Below are positions 25,591 through 40,959 of a DNA stretch of 64,000 nt, in pieces. Below the pieces are notes generated by a model that was not told the DNA's origin, did no database searches, and saw only the letters and a program-made list of their open reading frames with translations. The position numbers and the translations under genes were made by a program. The stretch covers positions 1,674,001-1,738,000 of the forward strand of contig NZ_CP054044.1 of assembly GCF_013282745.1 (NCBI RefSeq), read 5' to 3'. Source of the stretch: Yersinia bercovieri ATCC 43970 (GTDB lineage: Bacteria; Pseudomonadota; Gammaproteobacteria; Enterobacterales; Enterobacteriaceae). Each line of letters opens with the position of its first letter. Positions within the stretch are counted from its first letter, which is position 1.

Positions 25591-27138
25591 GTGGATATCA
25601 GTTTATTTTATGGGCTGGGTGGCTGCCTTATTGGCGGGCTGATGGGGTGGTTGATTGCCAGCTTGTATCAGCAGCGTAATAAGGCACAGCAAGATATTGA
25701 GCGGCGATTATTGGAGCAGGCGCTACAGCAAGCCCAACAGAATACGGCAGATTTACAGTCTACTTTGCAACGCAATGAGCAGCAATTACGGCAAGGTGAG
25801 TTGGAGCAGCGCAATTTGCACAGTCAACTTGCGGGTAATGCTGAAAAACTACAACAGTTGGCTCATTGGCGTGGTGAATGTGATCAACTCAATCAAGAGC
25901 TGCGCGCTCAACGAGAAGTGAATAGCGCCCAAGAGGCGGAGCTACGGGAAGTGACTATTCGCCTGGAAGAGACGCGTCTTACCGCAGAAGAGAAGCAGCG
26001 TTTACTCCTTAACAGTGAGCAGCGGCTGACTACGCAATTCGAAAATCTAGCTAACCGTATTTTTGAACAGACAGGGCGGCGGGCAGATGAGCAAAATCAG
26101 CAGAGTTTGGATCGCTTGTTGTTGCCCTTGCGGGAGCAACTGGATGGTTTCCGCCGCCAAGTTCAGGACAGCTTCGGGCAGGAAGCTCGAGAGCGGCATA
26201 CTTTGACTCACGAAATTCGTAGCCTACAACAACTCAATGCACAAATGGCACGAGAAGCGCTAAACCTAACCAAGGCCCTGAAAGGGGATAATAAAACGCA
26301 GGGGAACTGGGGTGAAGTGGTTCTGGCTAAAGTGCTGGAAGCATCGGGGCTGCGTGAAGGCTATGAATATCAAACTCAGGTGAGTGTAAAAATTGATAGC
26401 AATAGCCGTATGCAGCCAGATGTGATCGTCCGCTTGCCACAGGGGAAAGATGTTGTTATTGACGCTAAAATGTCGCTGGTGGCTTATGAACGCTATTTTA
26501 ATAGTGAGGATGATGCTGAACGCGAAGTTGCGTTGAATGAACATTTATCGTCGCTGCGTTCTCATATCAAAATGTTAGGCCGCAAGGATTATCAGCAGCT
26601 TCCTGGCTTACGTTCACTTGATTATGTATTGATGTTTATCCCGGTAGAACCTGCTTTTTTGGTGGCTATCGATCGTCAACCCGAATTGATCAGTGAAGCG
26701 CTACAGCACAACATTATGTTGGTTAGCCCAACAACATTGCTGGTGGCTTTACGGACTATTACTAATTTATGGCGCTACGAGCATCAAAGCCAAAATGCAC
26801 AACGTATCGCTGAGAGAGCAGCCAAACTCTATGACAAATTACGTTTATTTGTTGATGATATGGAGTCATTGGGGCAAAGCCTCGATAAAGCGCAGCTAAG
26901 TTATCGTCAGGCAATGAACAAACTGTCGCAAGGCCGTGGTAATCTGATAGGGCAAGTTGAAGGTTTTCGCGCTCTGGGGGTCGAGGTAAAGCGGCCTATT
27001 AGTCCATCATTGGCAGGGAAAGCCAGTATGGAAGATCAACTAGAGGGCGATTTAGCACTATCCGATGATGCGGAATCAGAGGCATACCCCAGTAAGATGG
27101 GTATAGATGATCCTGCACCGCTGAAGTATCAGGGTTAG
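25591..27138 (+). CDS. rmuC: RmuC, DNA recombination limiting protein
   Basis: A 515-residue protein with an N-terminal membrane segment (GLGGCLIGGLMGWLIASLY), then a long glutamine-rich coiled coil (about residues 25-190) and the RmuC nuclease-like domain. Blocks are KGDNKTQGNWGEVVLAKVLE, QPDVIVRLPQGKDVVIDAKM (D...DAK as in PD-D/ExK folds) and SPTTLLVALRTITNLWRYE. In E. coli it limits inversions at short inverted repeats. GTG 25591 follows GGGGAG. It precedes ubiE by 134 bases and has a candidate SOS box upstream. Confidence 0.94.
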   Translation: MDISLFYGLGGCLIGGLMGWLIASLYQQRNKAQQDIERRLLEQALQQAQQNTADLQSTLQRNEQQLRQGELEQRNLHSQLAGNAEKLQQLAHWRGECDQLNQELRAQREVNSAQEAELREVTIRLEETRLTAEEKQRLLLNSEQRLTTQFENLANRIFEQTGRRADEQNQQSLDRLLLPLREQLDGFRRQVQDSFGQEARERHTLTHEIRSLQQLNAQMAREALNLTKALKGDNKTQGNWGEVVLAKVLEASGLREGYEYQTQVSVKIDSNSRMQPDVIVRLPQGKDVVIDAKMSLVAYERYFNSEDDAEREVALNEHLSSLRSHIKMLGRKDYQQLPGLRSLDYVLMFIPVEPAFLVAIDRQPELISEALQHNIMLVSPTTLLVALRTITNLWRYEHQSQNAQRIAERAAKLYDKLRLFVDDMESLGQSLDKAQLSYRQAMNKLSQGRGNLIGQVEGFRALGVEVKRPISPSLAGKASMEDQLEGDLALSDDAESEAYPSKMGIDDPAPLKYQG

Positions 27139-27272
27139 TTGCATGTTCCTCTTCTGTATGATGTTGAGAAGACTGCAGTTAAGCAGTGGCCTTAATACCA
27201 GGTGAGGTGGGGCTTTCATCGGAGTTCTGGTACACTTCCTCGAAAGATTGACTGAAAAGCAGGCATAAAAAA

Positions 27273-28028
27273 ATGGTAGATCAGGAGAAGGAAACCACTC
27301 ATTTTGGTTTCCGCACCGTAGCCAAAGAAAAAAAAGAAGGCATGGTGGCAGAAGTTTTTCATTCCGTAGCAGCTAAATACGATCTGATGAATGACCTGAT
27401 GTCGTTCGGCGTTCATCGTATTTGGAAGCGTTTTACCATTGACTGTAGCGGTGTCCGTCGCGGTCAGCGGGTATTGGATCTGGCAGGTGGTACTGGAGAT
27501 TTGACTGCTAAGTTCTCTCGCTTGGTGGGGGAGCAGGGTGAAGTGGTTCTGGCTGATATCAATGAATCTATGTTGCGTATGGGCCGTGAAAAGCTGCGTG
27601 ACAAAGGTATTGTCGGTAATGTTAGTTATGTGCAAGCCAATGCCGAGGCGCTACCTTTCCCTGACAACTACTTTGATTGCATTACTATTTCATTTGGTTT
27701 GAGAAATGTAACCGAAAAAGAAAAAGCGTTGCGCTCAATGTTTCGTGTCTTAAAACCCGGTGGCCGTTTGCTCGTTCTTGAATTCTCCAAACCACTTCTG
27801 GAGCCTTTGAGCAAAGCCTATGATGCATACTCCTTCCATATCTTGCCTAAAATTGGTGAGCTTGTAGCTCAGGATTCTGAAAGTTACCGTTATTTGGCGG
27901 AATCTATTCGGATGCACCCTGATCAAGAAACACTCAAAGGCATGATGATTGATGCTGGGTTCGAGAACGTAACTTATTCCAATTTAACCGGTGGCATTGT
28001 TGCATTACATCGGGGTTTTAAGTTTTAA
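27273..28028 (+). CDS. ubiE: UbiE, ubiquinone/menaquinone C-methyltransferase
   Basis: SAM-dependent C-methylation of 2-polyprenyl-6-methoxy-benzoquinol and demethylmenaquinol. 251 residues as in E. coli. Motif I for SAM is [15 protein letters not shown]; the UbiE-specific blocks [19 protein letters not shown] and [20 protein letters not shown] are intact. First gene of the ubiE-ubiJ-ubiB cluster, followed after 13 bases by ubiJ. Confidence 0.97.
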   Translation: MVDQEKETTHFGFRTVAKEKKEGMVAEVFHSVAAKYDLMNDLMSFGVHRIWKRFTIDCSGVRRGQRVLDLAGGTGDLTAKFSRLVGEQGEVVLADINESMLRMGREKLRDKGIVGNVSYVQANAEALPFPDNYFDCITISFGLRNVTEKEKALRSMFRVLKPGGRLLVLEFSKPLLEPLSKAYDAYSFHILPKIGELVAQDSESYRYLAESIRMHPDQETLKGMMIDAGFENVTYSNLTGGIVALHRGFKF

Positions 28029-28041
28029 CAGGAATATGGAT

Positions 28042-28695
28042 ATGCCGCTAAGAACACTGTTATTTAAGCCATTTTCATTAAAGCCTACACTGCTGTCGCC
28101 GCTCATAACAGCCATTATAGAGACATCATTAAATAGTGTGCTATTTCGCGATAAGAGCATGAAAACTGCGCGTTTACGTTTGGTGGGGAAGGTCTTGCGT
28201 ATCGAGTTACGCGAGCTTAACTTCCCTTTGCTACTCATATTCAGCGAACGGCAGGTGGATGTTTTAAGTCAATGGGATGGTGATGCGGATTGCATAGTAA
28301 AAACGGAAGTTGCTGTGTTGGCAAAACTGCGTGACCGGCAGCAACTTTCACCTTTAATGCGCAGTGGTGAGCTGATCGTCGAAGGTGACATTCAGGTAGT
28401 TCAACAAATTGTTGCTCTTTTGGATCTCGCCGAGTGGGATCCCGCGGAATGGCTGGCACCCTATATCGGTGATATTGCGGCAGAAACTATTGGGCAGGTA
28501 GTACATAAGAGCCACCATGTTCTTCGTGAGCAATTGCGACAGCAACAACACTATTTGGCTGAAGCTATCACTGAAGAATGGAAAATGGCTCCGGCACCAC
28601 TGGAAGTAGTGTGGTTTAACGAAGAGGTTGATGCTACAGCCCGAGAGACTGAGGCTTTGAGTGCCAGATTGGCAACCATGGAGACAAAACAATGA
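28042..28695 (+). CDS. ubiJ: UbiJ, ubiquinone biosynthesis accessory factor (SCP2 domain)
   Basis: A 217-residue protein of the Ubi metabolon that binds hydrophobic ubiquinone intermediates. The SCP2-type lipid-binding domain covers roughly residues 25-130 ([38 protein letters not shown]) and a helical C-terminus follows ([20 protein letters not shown]). I set the start at 28042, eight bases behind AGGA; ATG 28036 is too close to it. The first ~17 residues exceed E. coli UbiJ (201). It overlaps ubiB in ATGA. In E. coli the 3' part of this gene also yields an RNA (EsrE); that was not assessed. Confidence 0.92.
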   Translation: MPLRTLLFKPFSLKPTLLSPLITAIIETSLNSVLFRDKSMKTARLRLVGKVLRIELRELNFPLLLIFSERQVDVLSQWDGDADCIVKTEVAVLAKLRDRQQLSPLMRSGELIVEGDIQVVQQIVALLDLAEWDPAEWLAPYIGDIAAETIGQVVHKSHHVLREQLRQQQHYLAEAITEEWKMAPAPLEVVWFNEEVDATARETEALSARLATMETKQ

Positions 28696-30323
28696 CGCCA
28701 GGAGAACTTCGGCGCCTGTATCTCATTATTCGGGTTTTTTTAAGTTACGGGCTGGATGAATTAATTCCGAAGATACGTTTGACGCTACCACTGCGTATTG
28801 GTCGTTATCTGTTTTTCTGGCTGCCAAATCGGCATAAAGAGATGCCATTAGGTGAGCGTTTGCGCCTTGCCTTGCAAGAATTAGGGCCAGTTTGGATCAA
28901 ATTTGGTCAGATGATGTCCACCCGCCGTGATCTTTTCCCACCGACAATCGCCGACCAACTTGCGATGTTACAGGATAGGGTTGCTCCATTTGATGGAGCA
29001 CTCGCAAGAAAGCACATCGAAATAGCGATGGGTGGACCTTTAGAAACATGGTTTGACGACTTTGACCAGCAAGCGCTAGCTTCAGCATCTATTGCTCAAG
29101 TACACACTGCGCGCTTAAAGCATAACGGTCAGGAAGTGGTGCTCAAAGTTATTCGCCCTGATATTTTGCCGATTATCAAAGCAGATGTGCGCTTGATGTA
29201 CCGTTTGGCGGGCTGGGTTCCCAAACTGCTACCTGATGGACGTAGACTGCGTCCACGAGAAGTGGTGCGTGAATACGAAAAAACGCTGCTTGATGAGCTA
29301 AACCTGCTGCGTGAAGCAGCTAATGCCATTCAATTGCGCCGTAATTTTGAAAACAGTCCCATGCTCTACATTCCAGAAGTCTATTCCGACTATTGCCGGG
29401 AAAGTGTCTTGGTGATGGAGCGGATTTATGGCATCCCAGTATCTGATATTGCCGCTTTGGAAGCTCAAGGCACAAATATGAAACTGCTGGCTGAGCGCGG
29501 GGTTCAGGTCTTCTTCACTCAGGTTTTTCGCGACAGTTTTTTCCATGCAGATATGCATCCAGGGAATATTTTTGTCAGCTATGAGCATCCCCATGATCCG
29601 CTTTATATCGGTATTGACTGTGGTATTGTCGGTTCGCTAAACAAAGCGGATAAGCGCTATCTTGCTGAAAACTTTATTGCTTTCTTTAACCGCGACTACC
29701 GGCGGGTTGCCGAACTGCATGTCGATTCTGGTTGGGTTCCCCGTGACACTAATGTAGAAGATTTTGAGTTTGCTATTCGTACTGTTTGCGAACCTATTTT
29801 CGAAAAACCACTGGCAGAGATATCATTCGGGCATGTGCTGTTGAATCTCTTTAATACTGCGCGCCGCTTTAACATGGAAGTGCAGCCACAACTCGTGTTG
29901 CTGCAAAAAACTTTGTTATATGTCGAAGGGTTAGGGCGTCAGCTATACCCTCAGCTCGATCTCTGGACGACGGCCAAACCTTTCCTTGAAAGTTGGCTAC
30001 GGGATCAAGTCGGCCTGCCCGCCGTGATCCGTGCGTTGAAAGAAAAGGCCCCGTTCTGGGCTGAAAAATTTCCTGAATTGCCAGAACTGGTTTACGACAG
30101 CTTACAACAGCATAAATTATTACAACAAAGTGTGGATAAGCTCACTATACAGATACAAGGCCAGCAACAACGTCAGGGGCAGTCACGGTATTTGTTTGGT
30201 GTTGGCGCTACACTGTTAGTGAGCGGTACTATTTTATTCTTAGCCAGTGAAATGGAAATCTCTATAGGATTCATTACGGTAGGCATATTAGCTTGGTTTA
30301 TTGGTTGGAGACGTACTCGTTAA
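28692..30323 (+). CDS. ubiB: UbiB, ADCK-type atypical kinase for ubiquinone synthesis
   Basis: 543 residues (E. coli 546). The ADCK signature [15 protein letters not shown], the alanine-rich loop [13 protein letters not shown], the lysine VVLKVIRP, catalytic [11 protein letters not shown] and the metal-binding GIDCGIV are all visible. Two membrane segments close the protein ([36 protein letters not shown]). It overlaps ubiJ by four bases; the tat genes follow after 132 bases. Confidence 0.96.
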   Translation: MTPGELRRLYLIIRVFLSYGLDELIPKIRLTLPLRIGRYLFFWLPNRHKEMPLGERLRLALQELGPVWIKFGQMMSTRRDLFPPTIADQLAMLQDRVAPFDGALARKHIEIAMGGPLETWFDDFDQQALASASIAQVHTARLKHNGQEVVLKVIRPDILPIIKADVRLMYRLAGWVPKLLPDGRRLRPREVVREYEKTLLDELNLLREAANAIQLRRNFENSPMLYIPEVYSDYCRESVLVMERIYGIPVSDIAALEAQGTNMKLLAERGVQVFFTQVFRDSFFHADMHPGNIFVSYEHPHDPLYIGIDCGIVGSLNKADKRYLAENFIAFFNRDYRRVAELHVDSGWVPRDTNVEDFEFAIRTVCEPIFEKPLAEISFGHVLLNLFNTARRFNMEVQPQLVLLQKTLLYVEGLGRQLYPQLDLWTTAKPFLESWLRDQVGLPAVIRALKEKAPFWAEKFPELPELVYDSLQQHKLLQQSVDKLTIQIQGQQQRQGQSRYLFGVGATLLVSGTILFLASEMEISIGFITVGILAWFIGWRRTR

Positions 30324-30455
30324 AATATCTATCGCTCAGAGTGCCAGATTATGAGCTAGTTCAAAGTGCGGTAAGTTAGATTAGTATTCACAAAAGCTAT
30401 ATAACGTATAATATGGTTTTCTGTGGAATAACCCCTGTAAATAGAGGTATATGTA

Positions 30456-30722
30456 ATGGGTGGTATAAGCATTTGGCAGTTATTAATCATTGCCGTGATC
30501 GTCGTTCTGCTGTTTGGTACCAACAAACTGCGGACTTTAGGGTCAGATCTGGGTGCATCTATCAAAGGCTTTAAAAAGGCCATTGGTGATGATCCACAAA
30601 CCCCGCCAACGAATGCTGACAAAACCAGCAACGATGCTGATTTTGCAAAATCTCTTACTGAAAAACAGCAGCCGGTAGTCAAAGCTGAAGAAACTAAGAG
30701 TCACGACAAAGAGCAGGGATAA
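30456..30722 (+). CDS. tatA: TatA, twin-arginine translocase subunit
   Basis: 88 residues. One membrane helix at residues 4-20 ([17 protein letters not shown]), the [14 protein letters not shown] hinge and amphipathic helix, then an acidic, disordered tail. It oligomerises to form the transient translocation path for folded proteins. N-terminal sequence matches E. coli TatA almost completely. The gap before it (132 bases) contains TATAAT near 30408-30413 that may be its -10. tatB follows after three bases. Confidence 0.96.
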   Translation: MGGISIWQLLIIAVIVVLLFGTNKLRTLGSDLGASIKGFKKAIGDDPQTPPTNADKTSNDADFAKSLTEKQQPVVKAEETKSHDKEQG

Positions 30723-30725
30723 GCT

Positions 30726-31385
30726 GTGTTTGACATTGGGGTAAGTGAACTGCTGCTGGTTCTTGTCATCGGTCTGGTAGTCCTTGGGCCGGAACGGTTA
30801 CCTGTGGCTGTCAGAACTGTCTCGGGCTGGATTCGTACATTGCGTTCACTTGCAGCAACAGTGCAAAACGAATTGGCGCAAGAGCTTAAGGTACAAGAGT
30901 TACAAGATAGCTTAAAGAAAGTAGAACAGGCTGGCTTGCAAAATCTGACACCTGAGCTGAAAGCTTCAATGGATGAACTCAAAGAGGCCGCTGAAGCGCT
31001 GAAACGCTCTTATCAGTCTGACACTAGCTCGGAAGCGCCACATACGATCCATAATCCATTGGTGACTGAGCCTGAAGCCATTCATGATGGAGTTACACCG
31101 GCTGAGTCAGCAACTCAAGCTTCGGCGTCACCGCAAGTGCCGGAGATGAGTGATGCGAGCACGCTGGTAGAGACTAAGCTTGTGGAGACTGCACCTGATA
31201 GCGTTGAGAAACCTGTTATTCAGGTTGAGGAATTTACTAAGCCCATCCCCTCTGTTGGTGGGGAGCCTGTGCCTGTTACAAAAACATCCGTAGCCAAGGC
31301 ACACACTGCCACAGTTGACTCCCATAGCACTGACTCACTCAGCGCTGACCAACCTCGAACTCACCAACCTGGCGGCGATCGGTAA
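30726..31385 (+). CDS. tatB: TatB, twin-arginine translocase receptor subunit
   Basis: 219 residues, GTG start. Membrane helix with the conserved glutamate ([20 protein letters not shown]), [10 protein letters not shown] hinge and amphipathic helix up to about residue 100, followed by a long acidic Pro/Thr/Ser-rich tail that is longer than in E. coli (171). With TatC it binds twin-arginine signals. Three-base gaps from tatA and to tatC indicate one operon. Confidence 0.95.
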   Translation: MFDIGVSELLLVLVIGLVVLGPERLPVAVRTVSGWIRTLRSLAATVQNELAQELKVQELQDSLKKVEQAGLQNLTPELKASMDELKEAAEALKRSYQSDTSSEAPHTIHNPLVTEPEAIHDGVTPAESATQASASPQVPEMSDASTLVETKLVETAPDSVEKPVIQVEEFTKPIPSVGGEPVPVTKTSVAKAHTATVDSHSTDSLSADQPRTHQPGGDR

Positions 31386-31387
31386 AC

Positions 31388-32167
31388 ATGGCTGTTGATG
31401 ATACCCAACCCCTTATCACGCATTTGATAGAACTGCGTAAGCGGCTATTGAATTGCATAATCACTGTTCTAGTGGTTTTTCTGGTATTGGTTTTTTTTGC
31501 CAATGATATTTATCAACTGGTATCGGCACCGCTGATCAAACAGATGCCTGTGGGTGCCAGTATGATTGCAACAAATGTTGCATCGCCTTTCTTCACCCCG
31601 ATTAAATTGACGATGATGGTCTCGGTATTTGTCTCAGCACCGATGATCCTTTATCAGGTTTGGGCATTTATTGCCCCTGCGCTGTATAAGCATGAACGCC
31701 GCTTGATGGTTCCACTGTTAATATCCAGCAGCTTCTTATTTTATCTAGGTATGGCGTTTGCTTACTTTGTTGTTTTTCCGTTAGCCTTTGGTTTTTTCGC
31801 CAAAACAGCGCCGGAAAACGTATTATTCGCGCCGGATATTACTACATATCTTGATTTTGTTATGGCGCTTTTTATGGCCTTTGGTATCTCTTTTGAAGTC
31901 CCGATTGCGATAATTCTCTTGTGCTGGACAGGGGTAACAACACCTGAGGCATTGAAGAAAAAGCGCCCTTATGTGTTTGTCGGCGCTTTTGTTGTCGGCA
32001 TGCTTCTTACGCCCCCAGATGTGCTATCACAGACATTATTGGCAATTCCGATGTATCTGTTATTTGAAGTCGGTGTATTCTTTGCCCGTTTTTATACCGG
32101 TAAACAACGTCGCTCAGATATTGAGGAAGAGGATGACGAAATAGACCATCATCCGAAAGTGCCTTAA
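31388..32167 (+). CDS. tatC: TatC, twin-arginine translocase core subunit
   Basis: 259 residues with six membrane helices. Conserved signal-binding elements are [15 protein letters not shown] at the N-terminus, the periplasmic [16 protein letters not shown], and the LITHLIELR glutamate; [10 protein letters not shown] and [20 protein letters not shown] are typical. Ends in an acidic tail. A weak terminator follows before tatD. Confidence 0.97.
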   Translation: MAVDDTQPLITHLIELRKRLLNCIITVLVVFLVLVFFANDIYQLVSAPLIKQMPVGASMIATNVASPFFTPIKLTMMVSVFVSAPMILYQVWAFIAPALYKHERRLMVPLLISSSFLFYLGMAFAYFVVFPLAFGFFAKTAPENVLFAPDITTYLDFVMALFMAFGISFEVPIAIILLCWTGVTTPEALKKKRPYVFVGAFVVGMLLTPPDVLSQTLLAIPMYLLFEVGVFFARFYTGKQRRSDIEEEDDEIDHHPKVP

Positions 32168-32186
32168 ATAGATACCTTGATATTTT

Positions 32187-32207
32187 AAGCCGTCCTTTGG
32201 GCGGCTT
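32187..32207 (+). terminator. Hairpin between tatC and tatD (weak terminator)
   Basis: AAGCCGTCC pairs with GGGCGGCTT around TTT; the tail CTATTTTGG is poor in T. It lies within the 56-base tatC-tatD gap, so it may partly separate tatABC from tatD-hemB. Confidence 0.6.
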
Positions 32208-32223
32208 CTATTTTGGAATGCTC

Positions 32224-33006
32224 ATGTTTGATATTGGCGTGAATTTAACAAGTTCACAATTTGCAAAAGATCACTCGCAGGTCGTTGCTCGCGCAAAAGA
32301 TGCCGGGGTTACCGGTATACTTATCACGGGTACTGATGCTGAGGAAAGTCAGGCCGCACTTGATCTTGCTATCGCTAATCCGGAATATTGCTGGTCAACC
32401 GCTGGTGTTCATCCTCATCAAGCGAGCACTTGGCAAAACCATGTTGAACAGCAAATTAGAACTTTAGCCACCAATGTATCTGTAGTGGCTATTGGTGAGT
32501 GTGGATTAGATTTTAACCGCAACTTCTCCACCCCAATAGAGCAAGAAATTGCATTTACCGCCCAATTGGCGCTGGCTGCCGAGCTTTCTATGCCGGTATT
32601 TTTACATTGCCGTGATGCCCACGAACGTTTCATTACGCTACTTTCGCCCTGGCTAGACAAGATCCCCGCAGCCGTTGTGCATTGCTTTACCGGCACTGCT
32701 GATGAATTGGATTCCTGTCTGGCCTTGGGCTTATCTATTGGTATTACCGGGTGGGTTTGCGATGAACGCCGTGGCCTTGAACTGAGATCTCTGCTGTCAC
32801 GCATTCCGGCGCAACAGCTGTTACTAGAAACAGATGCTCCCTATTTATTGCCAAGGGATATACATCCTAAACCTGCATCCCGTCGCAATGAACCCTGCTT
32901 TCTGCCCCATATCGTCCAGCAGGTTGCTGCCTGGCGACAAGAAGACCCTCAATGGCTAGGGCAGAAAACTGATGAAAACGCCCGCCGGATTTTCCGGTTG
33001 GTTTGA
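32224..33006 (+). CDS. tatD: TatD, metal-dependent 3'-5' DNase
   Basis: 260 residues as in E. coli, from ATG 32224, which reproduces [16 protein letters not shown]; a frame open to 32197 would include the terminator hairpin. TIM-barrel metal ligands are seen in [34 protein letters not shown] and [10 protein letters not shown]. In E. coli it degrades DNA in repair and quality control and is not part of the translocon. hemB follows after 14 bases. Confidence 0.95.
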   Translation: MFDIGVNLTSSQFAKDHSQVVARAKDAGVTGILITGTDAEESQAALDLAIANPEYCWSTAGVHPHQASTWQNHVEQQIRTLATNVSVVAIGECGLDFNRNFSTPIEQEIAFTAQLALAAELSMPVFLHCRDAHERFITLLSPWLDKIPAAVVHCFTGTADELDSCLALGLSIGITGWVCDERRGLELRSLLSRIPAQQLLLETDAPYLLPRDIHPKPASRRNEPCFLPHIVQQVAAWRQEDPQWLGQKTDENARRIFRLV

Positions 33007-33011
33007 GTTAG

Positions 33012-34043
<1,032 letters not shown>

Positions 34044-34078
34044 TATCTCTGGTATGACTCATTTGGTATAAATTAAGA

Positions 34079-34102
34079 AGGTAGGTACAAATGTGCCTAC
34101 CT
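34079..34102 (-). terminator. Hairpin between convergent hemB and rfaH
   Basis: AGGTAGG pairs with CCTACCT, extended by TAC/GTG, around AAAT. Minus-strand flank TTCTTAATTT is the more T-rich, so it is likelier to end rfaH transcripts. The stem is good, the tail weak. Confidence 0.6.
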
Positions 34103-34135
34103 GGAATATGGTTTGTATTATGCTAAACAGCAATA

Positions 34136-34624
34136 TTATTGCTTTTCGAACTGGCGATTTTCCAGACTCTGTATCACTTGGCTATTTAGCATATTCAGCA
34201 ACAGCATTGACCGCGCTTCACCATCAGGTTCAGTATAAATCGCCTGTAATCCGGCAAAAACACCCTCAGTAATCGTCACAATATCACCAGGAAGAGGTAC
34301 TTCTGGCGCAATGATTTTGTCCGTTGTATGGGACTGCATCTCGGTAATAACGATGTCTGGTATTACCGCAGGTTGTGCACCAAAACGGACAAAGTGGCTT
34401 ACACCGCGAGTTGCACTGATAGTCGTGGTATGAATATCCTCTGCATCGAACGCCACAAACAGATAGTTGGGGAATAAAGGCTCCGTCACCTCAGTACGCT
34501 TCCCGCGAACTATTTTTTCGATAATCACTAACGGTGTCCAACAGTTCACTGCTTGCCGCTCTAAATGCTCTTTGGCACGCAAAAGTTGACCACGTTTACA
34601 ATATAATAAATGCCAATGTTTCAT
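34136..34624 (-). CDS. rfaH: RfaH, operon-specific transcription elongation factor
   Basis: NusG paralogue that reduces pausing and termination in long operons (LPS, capsule, toxins) with an ops element. 162 residues as in E. coli from ATG 34624, reproducing the start [19 protein letters not shown]; the frame to 34660 adds twelve unlike residues. NGN domain includes [12 protein letters not shown] and [11 protein letters not shown]; the KOW domain includes [19 protein letters not shown]. Divergent from ubiD with a 266-base gap that contains the perfect palindrome TTATATCGATATAA (34743-34756). Confidence 0.95.
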   Translation of the reverse strand: MKHWHLLYCKRGQLLRAKEHLERQAVNCWTPLVIIEKIVRGKRTEVTEPLFPNYLFVAFDAEDIHTTTISATRGVSHFVRFGAQPAVIPDIVITEMQSHTTDKIIAPEVPLPGDIVTITEGVFAGLQAIYTEPDGEARSMLLLNMLNSQVIQSLENRQFEKQ

Positions 34625-34890
34625 AATGTCACATGCCTTTGTGATCCTATCTGGCAGCATAGCAAAAGTGGGAGAATATATATAGTGAGGAAGAAATCAT
34701 CACTTTGGATATATAGTTTGTTATACAAAGGTTTAATCTATCTTATATCGATATAATGATGCTTATATTGGTGATAATTAGTAGCACCTTGCCGTCGGCT
34801 ATTTTTTGAGTCAGGTGGTGCTCATTTTTAACAAAAAGACAGCAACTACTATAAAGACAGCCTATAATGGCGCATCACCTAGCCGCCGAA

Positions 34891-36387
34891 ATGATCAGCA
34901 TGAAATACCGTGACTTACGTGACTTCCTCTCGTTGCTGGAACAGAGGGGCGAACTTAAACGTATTAGCCAGCCTATTGACCCCTATTTGGAAATGACAGA
35001 AATTGCCGATCGCACCTTGCGTGCCGGTGGGCCTGCCCTGCTTTTTGAGAATCCGAAGGGATATGACATGCCCGTGCTGTGCAACCTGTTTGGTACGGCC
35101 AAACGCGTGGCAATGGGGATGGGGCAAGAGGATGTCAGTGCACTGCGAGATGTAGGCAAGCTGTTAGCTTTCCTGAAAGAACCTGATCCACCGAAAGGTT
35201 TTCGTGATCTATTCGATAAGCTGCCGAAATTTAAGCAGGTATTGAATATGCCAACGAAATGCTTAAGCTCGGCCCCGTGTCAGGAGCAAATCTGGCAGGG
35301 TGATGATGTCGATCTAAGCCGAATTCCTGTTATGCACTGCTGGCCAGAAGATGCTGCACCTCTCGTGTCTTGGGGGCTGACTGTCACTCGAGGCCCGCAT
35401 AAAGAGCGCCAGAATCTGGGCATCTATCGCCAACAAGTGCTGGGCAAAAACAAATTAATTATGCGTTGGTTATCCCACCGTGGTGGTGCTTTGGATTACC
35501 AGGAGTGGTGCGAAGCACATCCCGGTGAACGCTTCCCCGTTGCTGTTGCTCTGGGGGCAGATCCTGCGACTATTTTGGCCGCAGTCACGCCAGTTCCTGA
35601 CACTCTGTCTGAATATGCTTTTGCCGGTCTATTACGCGGGCATAAAACGGAAGTTGTGAAGTGTATTTCCAACTCACTTGAAGTTCCGGCAAGTGCAGAA
35701 ATTGTATTGGAAGGATATATTGAGCAGGGTGATATGGCTCCGGAAGGTCCTTATGGCGATCACACCGGTTATTATAATGAAATAGACAGTTTCCCTGTCT
35801 TTACCGTCACACATATTACTCAGCGTAAAGACGCGATTTATCATTCAACCTATACTGGCCGCCCGCCGGATGAACCTGCGGTGATGGGGGTTGCGCTGAA
35901 TGAGGTGTTTGTTCCTATTTTGCAAAAACAGTTCCCAGAAATTGTTGATTTCTATCTGCCGCCAGAAGGATGCTCATACCGACTGGCGGTAGTGACTATC
36001 AAGAAACAGTATGCAGGCCATGCTAAACGCGTGATGATGGGCGTATGGTCATTTTTACGCCAGTTTATGTATACAAAATTTGTTATTGTTTGTGATGATG
36101 ATATTAATGCACGTGATTGGAATGATGTCATTTGGGCGATTACGACTCGAATGGACCCATCCCGCGATACGGTGTTGATTGAAAATACACCAATAGACTA
36201 TTTGGATTTCGCCTCACCGGTTTCCGGTTTAGGATCGAAAATGGGGCTGGATGCCACCAACAAATGGCCAGCTGAGACCCCGCGTGAATGGGGGCGTCCA
36301 ATTAAAATGGATGAAGACGTCCGTGCTCGCGTTGATGCTATTTGGGACGAACTCGCCATTTTCAGTGACAATGAGACCAAACGCTAA
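34891..36387 (+). CDS. ubiD: UbiD, prenylated-FMN 4-hydroxy-3-polyprenylbenzoate decarboxylase
   Basis: Decarboxylates the polyprenylated ring precursor of ubiquinone using prFMN supplied by UbiX. 498 residues from ATG 34891 (E. coli 497); the longer frame from 34867 adds eight residues. Typical blocks are [40 protein letters not shown] (cofactor contact), [20 protein letters not shown] with catalytic Glu, and [20 protein letters not shown]. fre follows after 55 bases. Confidence 0.97.
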   Translation: MISMKYRDLRDFLSLLEQRGELKRISQPIDPYLEMTEIADRTLRAGGPALLFENPKGYDMPVLCNLFGTAKRVAMGMGQEDVSALRDVGKLLAFLKEPDPPKGFRDLFDKLPKFKQVLNMPTKCLSSAPCQEQIWQGDDVDLSRIPVMHCWPEDAAPLVSWGLTVTRGPHKERQNLGIYRQQVLGKNKLIMRWLSHRGGALDYQEWCEAHPGERFPVAVALGADPATILAAVTPVPDTLSEYAFAGLLRGHKTEVVKCISNSLEVPASAEIVLEGYIEQGDMAPEGPYGDHTGYYNEIDSFPVFTVTHITQRKDAIYHSTYTGRPPDEPAVMGVALNEVFVPILQKQFPEIVDFYLPPEGCSYRLAVVTIKKQYAGHAKRVMMGVWSFLRQFMYTKFVIVCDDDINARDWNDVIWAITTRMDPSRDTVLIENTPIDYLDFASPVSGLGSKMGLDATNKWPAETPREWGRPIKMDEDVRARVDAIWDELAIFSDNETKR

Positions 36388-36442
36388 CCGGCGTTAGATT
36401 TTGTCCTTAGTTTTGCATTTGATGACCCGACAGAGGGAAGGC

Positions 36443-37144
36443 ATGACAACTTTAAGCTGTAAAGTAACCTCCGTAGAGGCCATTACCGATACGGTGTACC
36501 GGGTGCAATTGGTGCCTGCATCTGCGTTTTCTTTCCGTGCTGGGCAGTATTTGATGGTAGTCATGGACGAGCGTGATAAACGACCATTTTCTATGGCATC
36601 CACGCCGTTGCAGCAAGATTTCATTGAGTTGCATATCGGTGCTTCGGAACTGAATCTGTATGCCATGGCCGTGATGGACCGGATTTTAAAAGAGAAAACC
36701 TTGGATGTGGATATCCCGCATGGTGAAGCATGGTTCCGCGAGGGGAGTCACCGTCCGTTAGTGCTGATTGCTGGCGGCACCGGTTTTTCCTATGCGCGTT
36801 CAATTTTGTTGGCCGCGTTAGCAGAGCAGCCTGATCGTGAAGTGTCTATCTATTGGGGTGGGCGCGAAGCTGTGCATCTCTATGACCTAAGTGAACTGGA
36901 AGCGCTATCAATTCAGTACCCACAGTTGAAAGTTATTCCTGTCGTGGAGCAGCCGGAAGAGGGCTGGCGTGGTCGAACCGGAACAGTACTGAGTGCGGTC
37001 CTGCAAGATTACGGCTCTCTTGCTGAGCAAGATATCTATATCGCCGGCCGTTTTGAGATGGCGAAGATTGCTCGTGAGCGTTTCTGTGCTGAACGTGGTG
37101 CGCAGGAAGCCCATATCTTTGGTGATGCGTTTGCCTTTATCTGA
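36443..37144 (+). CDS. fre: NAD(P)H-flavin reductase
   Basis: Reduces free flavins with NAD(P)H and so supports ferric reduction and flavin-dependent enzymes. 233 residues, the E. coli length, starting [20 protein letters not shown] behind AGGGAAGG. FAD/flavin-binding RPFSMAST and nucleotide-binding [15 protein letters not shown] motifs are present, and the end FGDAFAFI is the family terminus. Co-directional with ubiD; convergent with fadA. Confidence 0.96.
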   Translation: MTTLSCKVTSVEAITDTVYRVQLVPASAFSFRAGQYLMVVMDERDKRPFSMASTPLQQDFIELHIGASELNLYAMAVMDRILKEKTLDVDIPHGEAWFREGSHRPLVLIAGGTGFSYARSILLAALAEQPDREVSIYWGGREAVHLYDLSELEALSIQYPQLKVIPVVEQPEEGWRGRTGTVLSAVLQDYGSLAEQDIYIAGRFEMAKIARERFCAERGAQEAHIFGDAFAFI

Positions 37145-37157
37145 GTAAAAAACAGTT

Positions 37158-37183
37158 AAAAAAACCCGCCCCTGACAGGCGGG
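37158..37183 (-). terminator. Terminator of fadBA (minus strand)
   Basis: On the minus strand CCCGCC pairs with GGCGGG and is followed by seven T. It lies past the fadA stop, only 14 bases from the end of fre, and inside the fre 3' region. Confidence 0.8.
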
Positions 37184-37218
37184 AAAACGGCAACTAAACA
37201 CCAGGTAGAGCGGTTATT

Positions 37219-37246
37219 AGGGCCTGTATTCAGGCCCTTAATGTTT
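37219..37246 (+). terminator. Terminator of fre (plus strand)
   Basis: AGGGCCTG pairs with CAGGCCCT around TATT and is followed by TAATGTTTTT. It lies nearer to fadA than to fre, so the fre and fadBA transcripts overlap by roughly 80 bases. Confidence 0.75.
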
Positions 37247-37268
37247 TTCAGATAAATATGTTCGGAAG

Positions 37269-40633
<3,365 letters not shown>

Positions 40634-40659
40634 ATCTATCTCCTGAATAAGCGCATGTG

Positions 40660-40676
40660 ATCTGGTATGACCAGAT
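40660..40676 (-). promoter_or_regulatory. FadR operator of fadBA
   Basis: ATCTGGTATGACCAGAT is a perfect palindrome (seven-base arms, ATG centre) and agrees with the FadR consensus TGGT-N3-ACCA. It lies between the fadB start and its presumed promoter. The rest of the 326-base fadB-pepQ gap holds no gene; an AGTGA-like CRP half-site near 40734 is too weak to call. Confidence 0.85.
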
Positions 40677-40959
40677 ATTCAGGAAGTGTGGATATTTTGT
40701 TAATGAATTGCAAATGAGAGATTGATTTTTTGCAGTGAAGATCACAGTCAATCGGATGGGATAACTGATTTTCATCAATTTTATTCGAGGTGTATCGAGG
40801 GGCGGAAAAACGAGCTTATTGCCTGCTTGCGAGCGGGCTACCACGTCAGTTATTTTGGATATCGTTGTTATCACGTCATGGAATGAGTGTCGGCGAAACA
40901 TGGCCTCGGTGACTATGATAAGATTAAAAAATTAAGTTCTAATAGCGAAGGGTACTGTG

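Noticed and set aside
28354..28692. Independent gene or RNA (EsrE-like) inside ubiJ
   Set aside because: The analogous RNA is known in E. coli, but nothing in this sequence alone, such as a clear internal promoter, supports a separate call.
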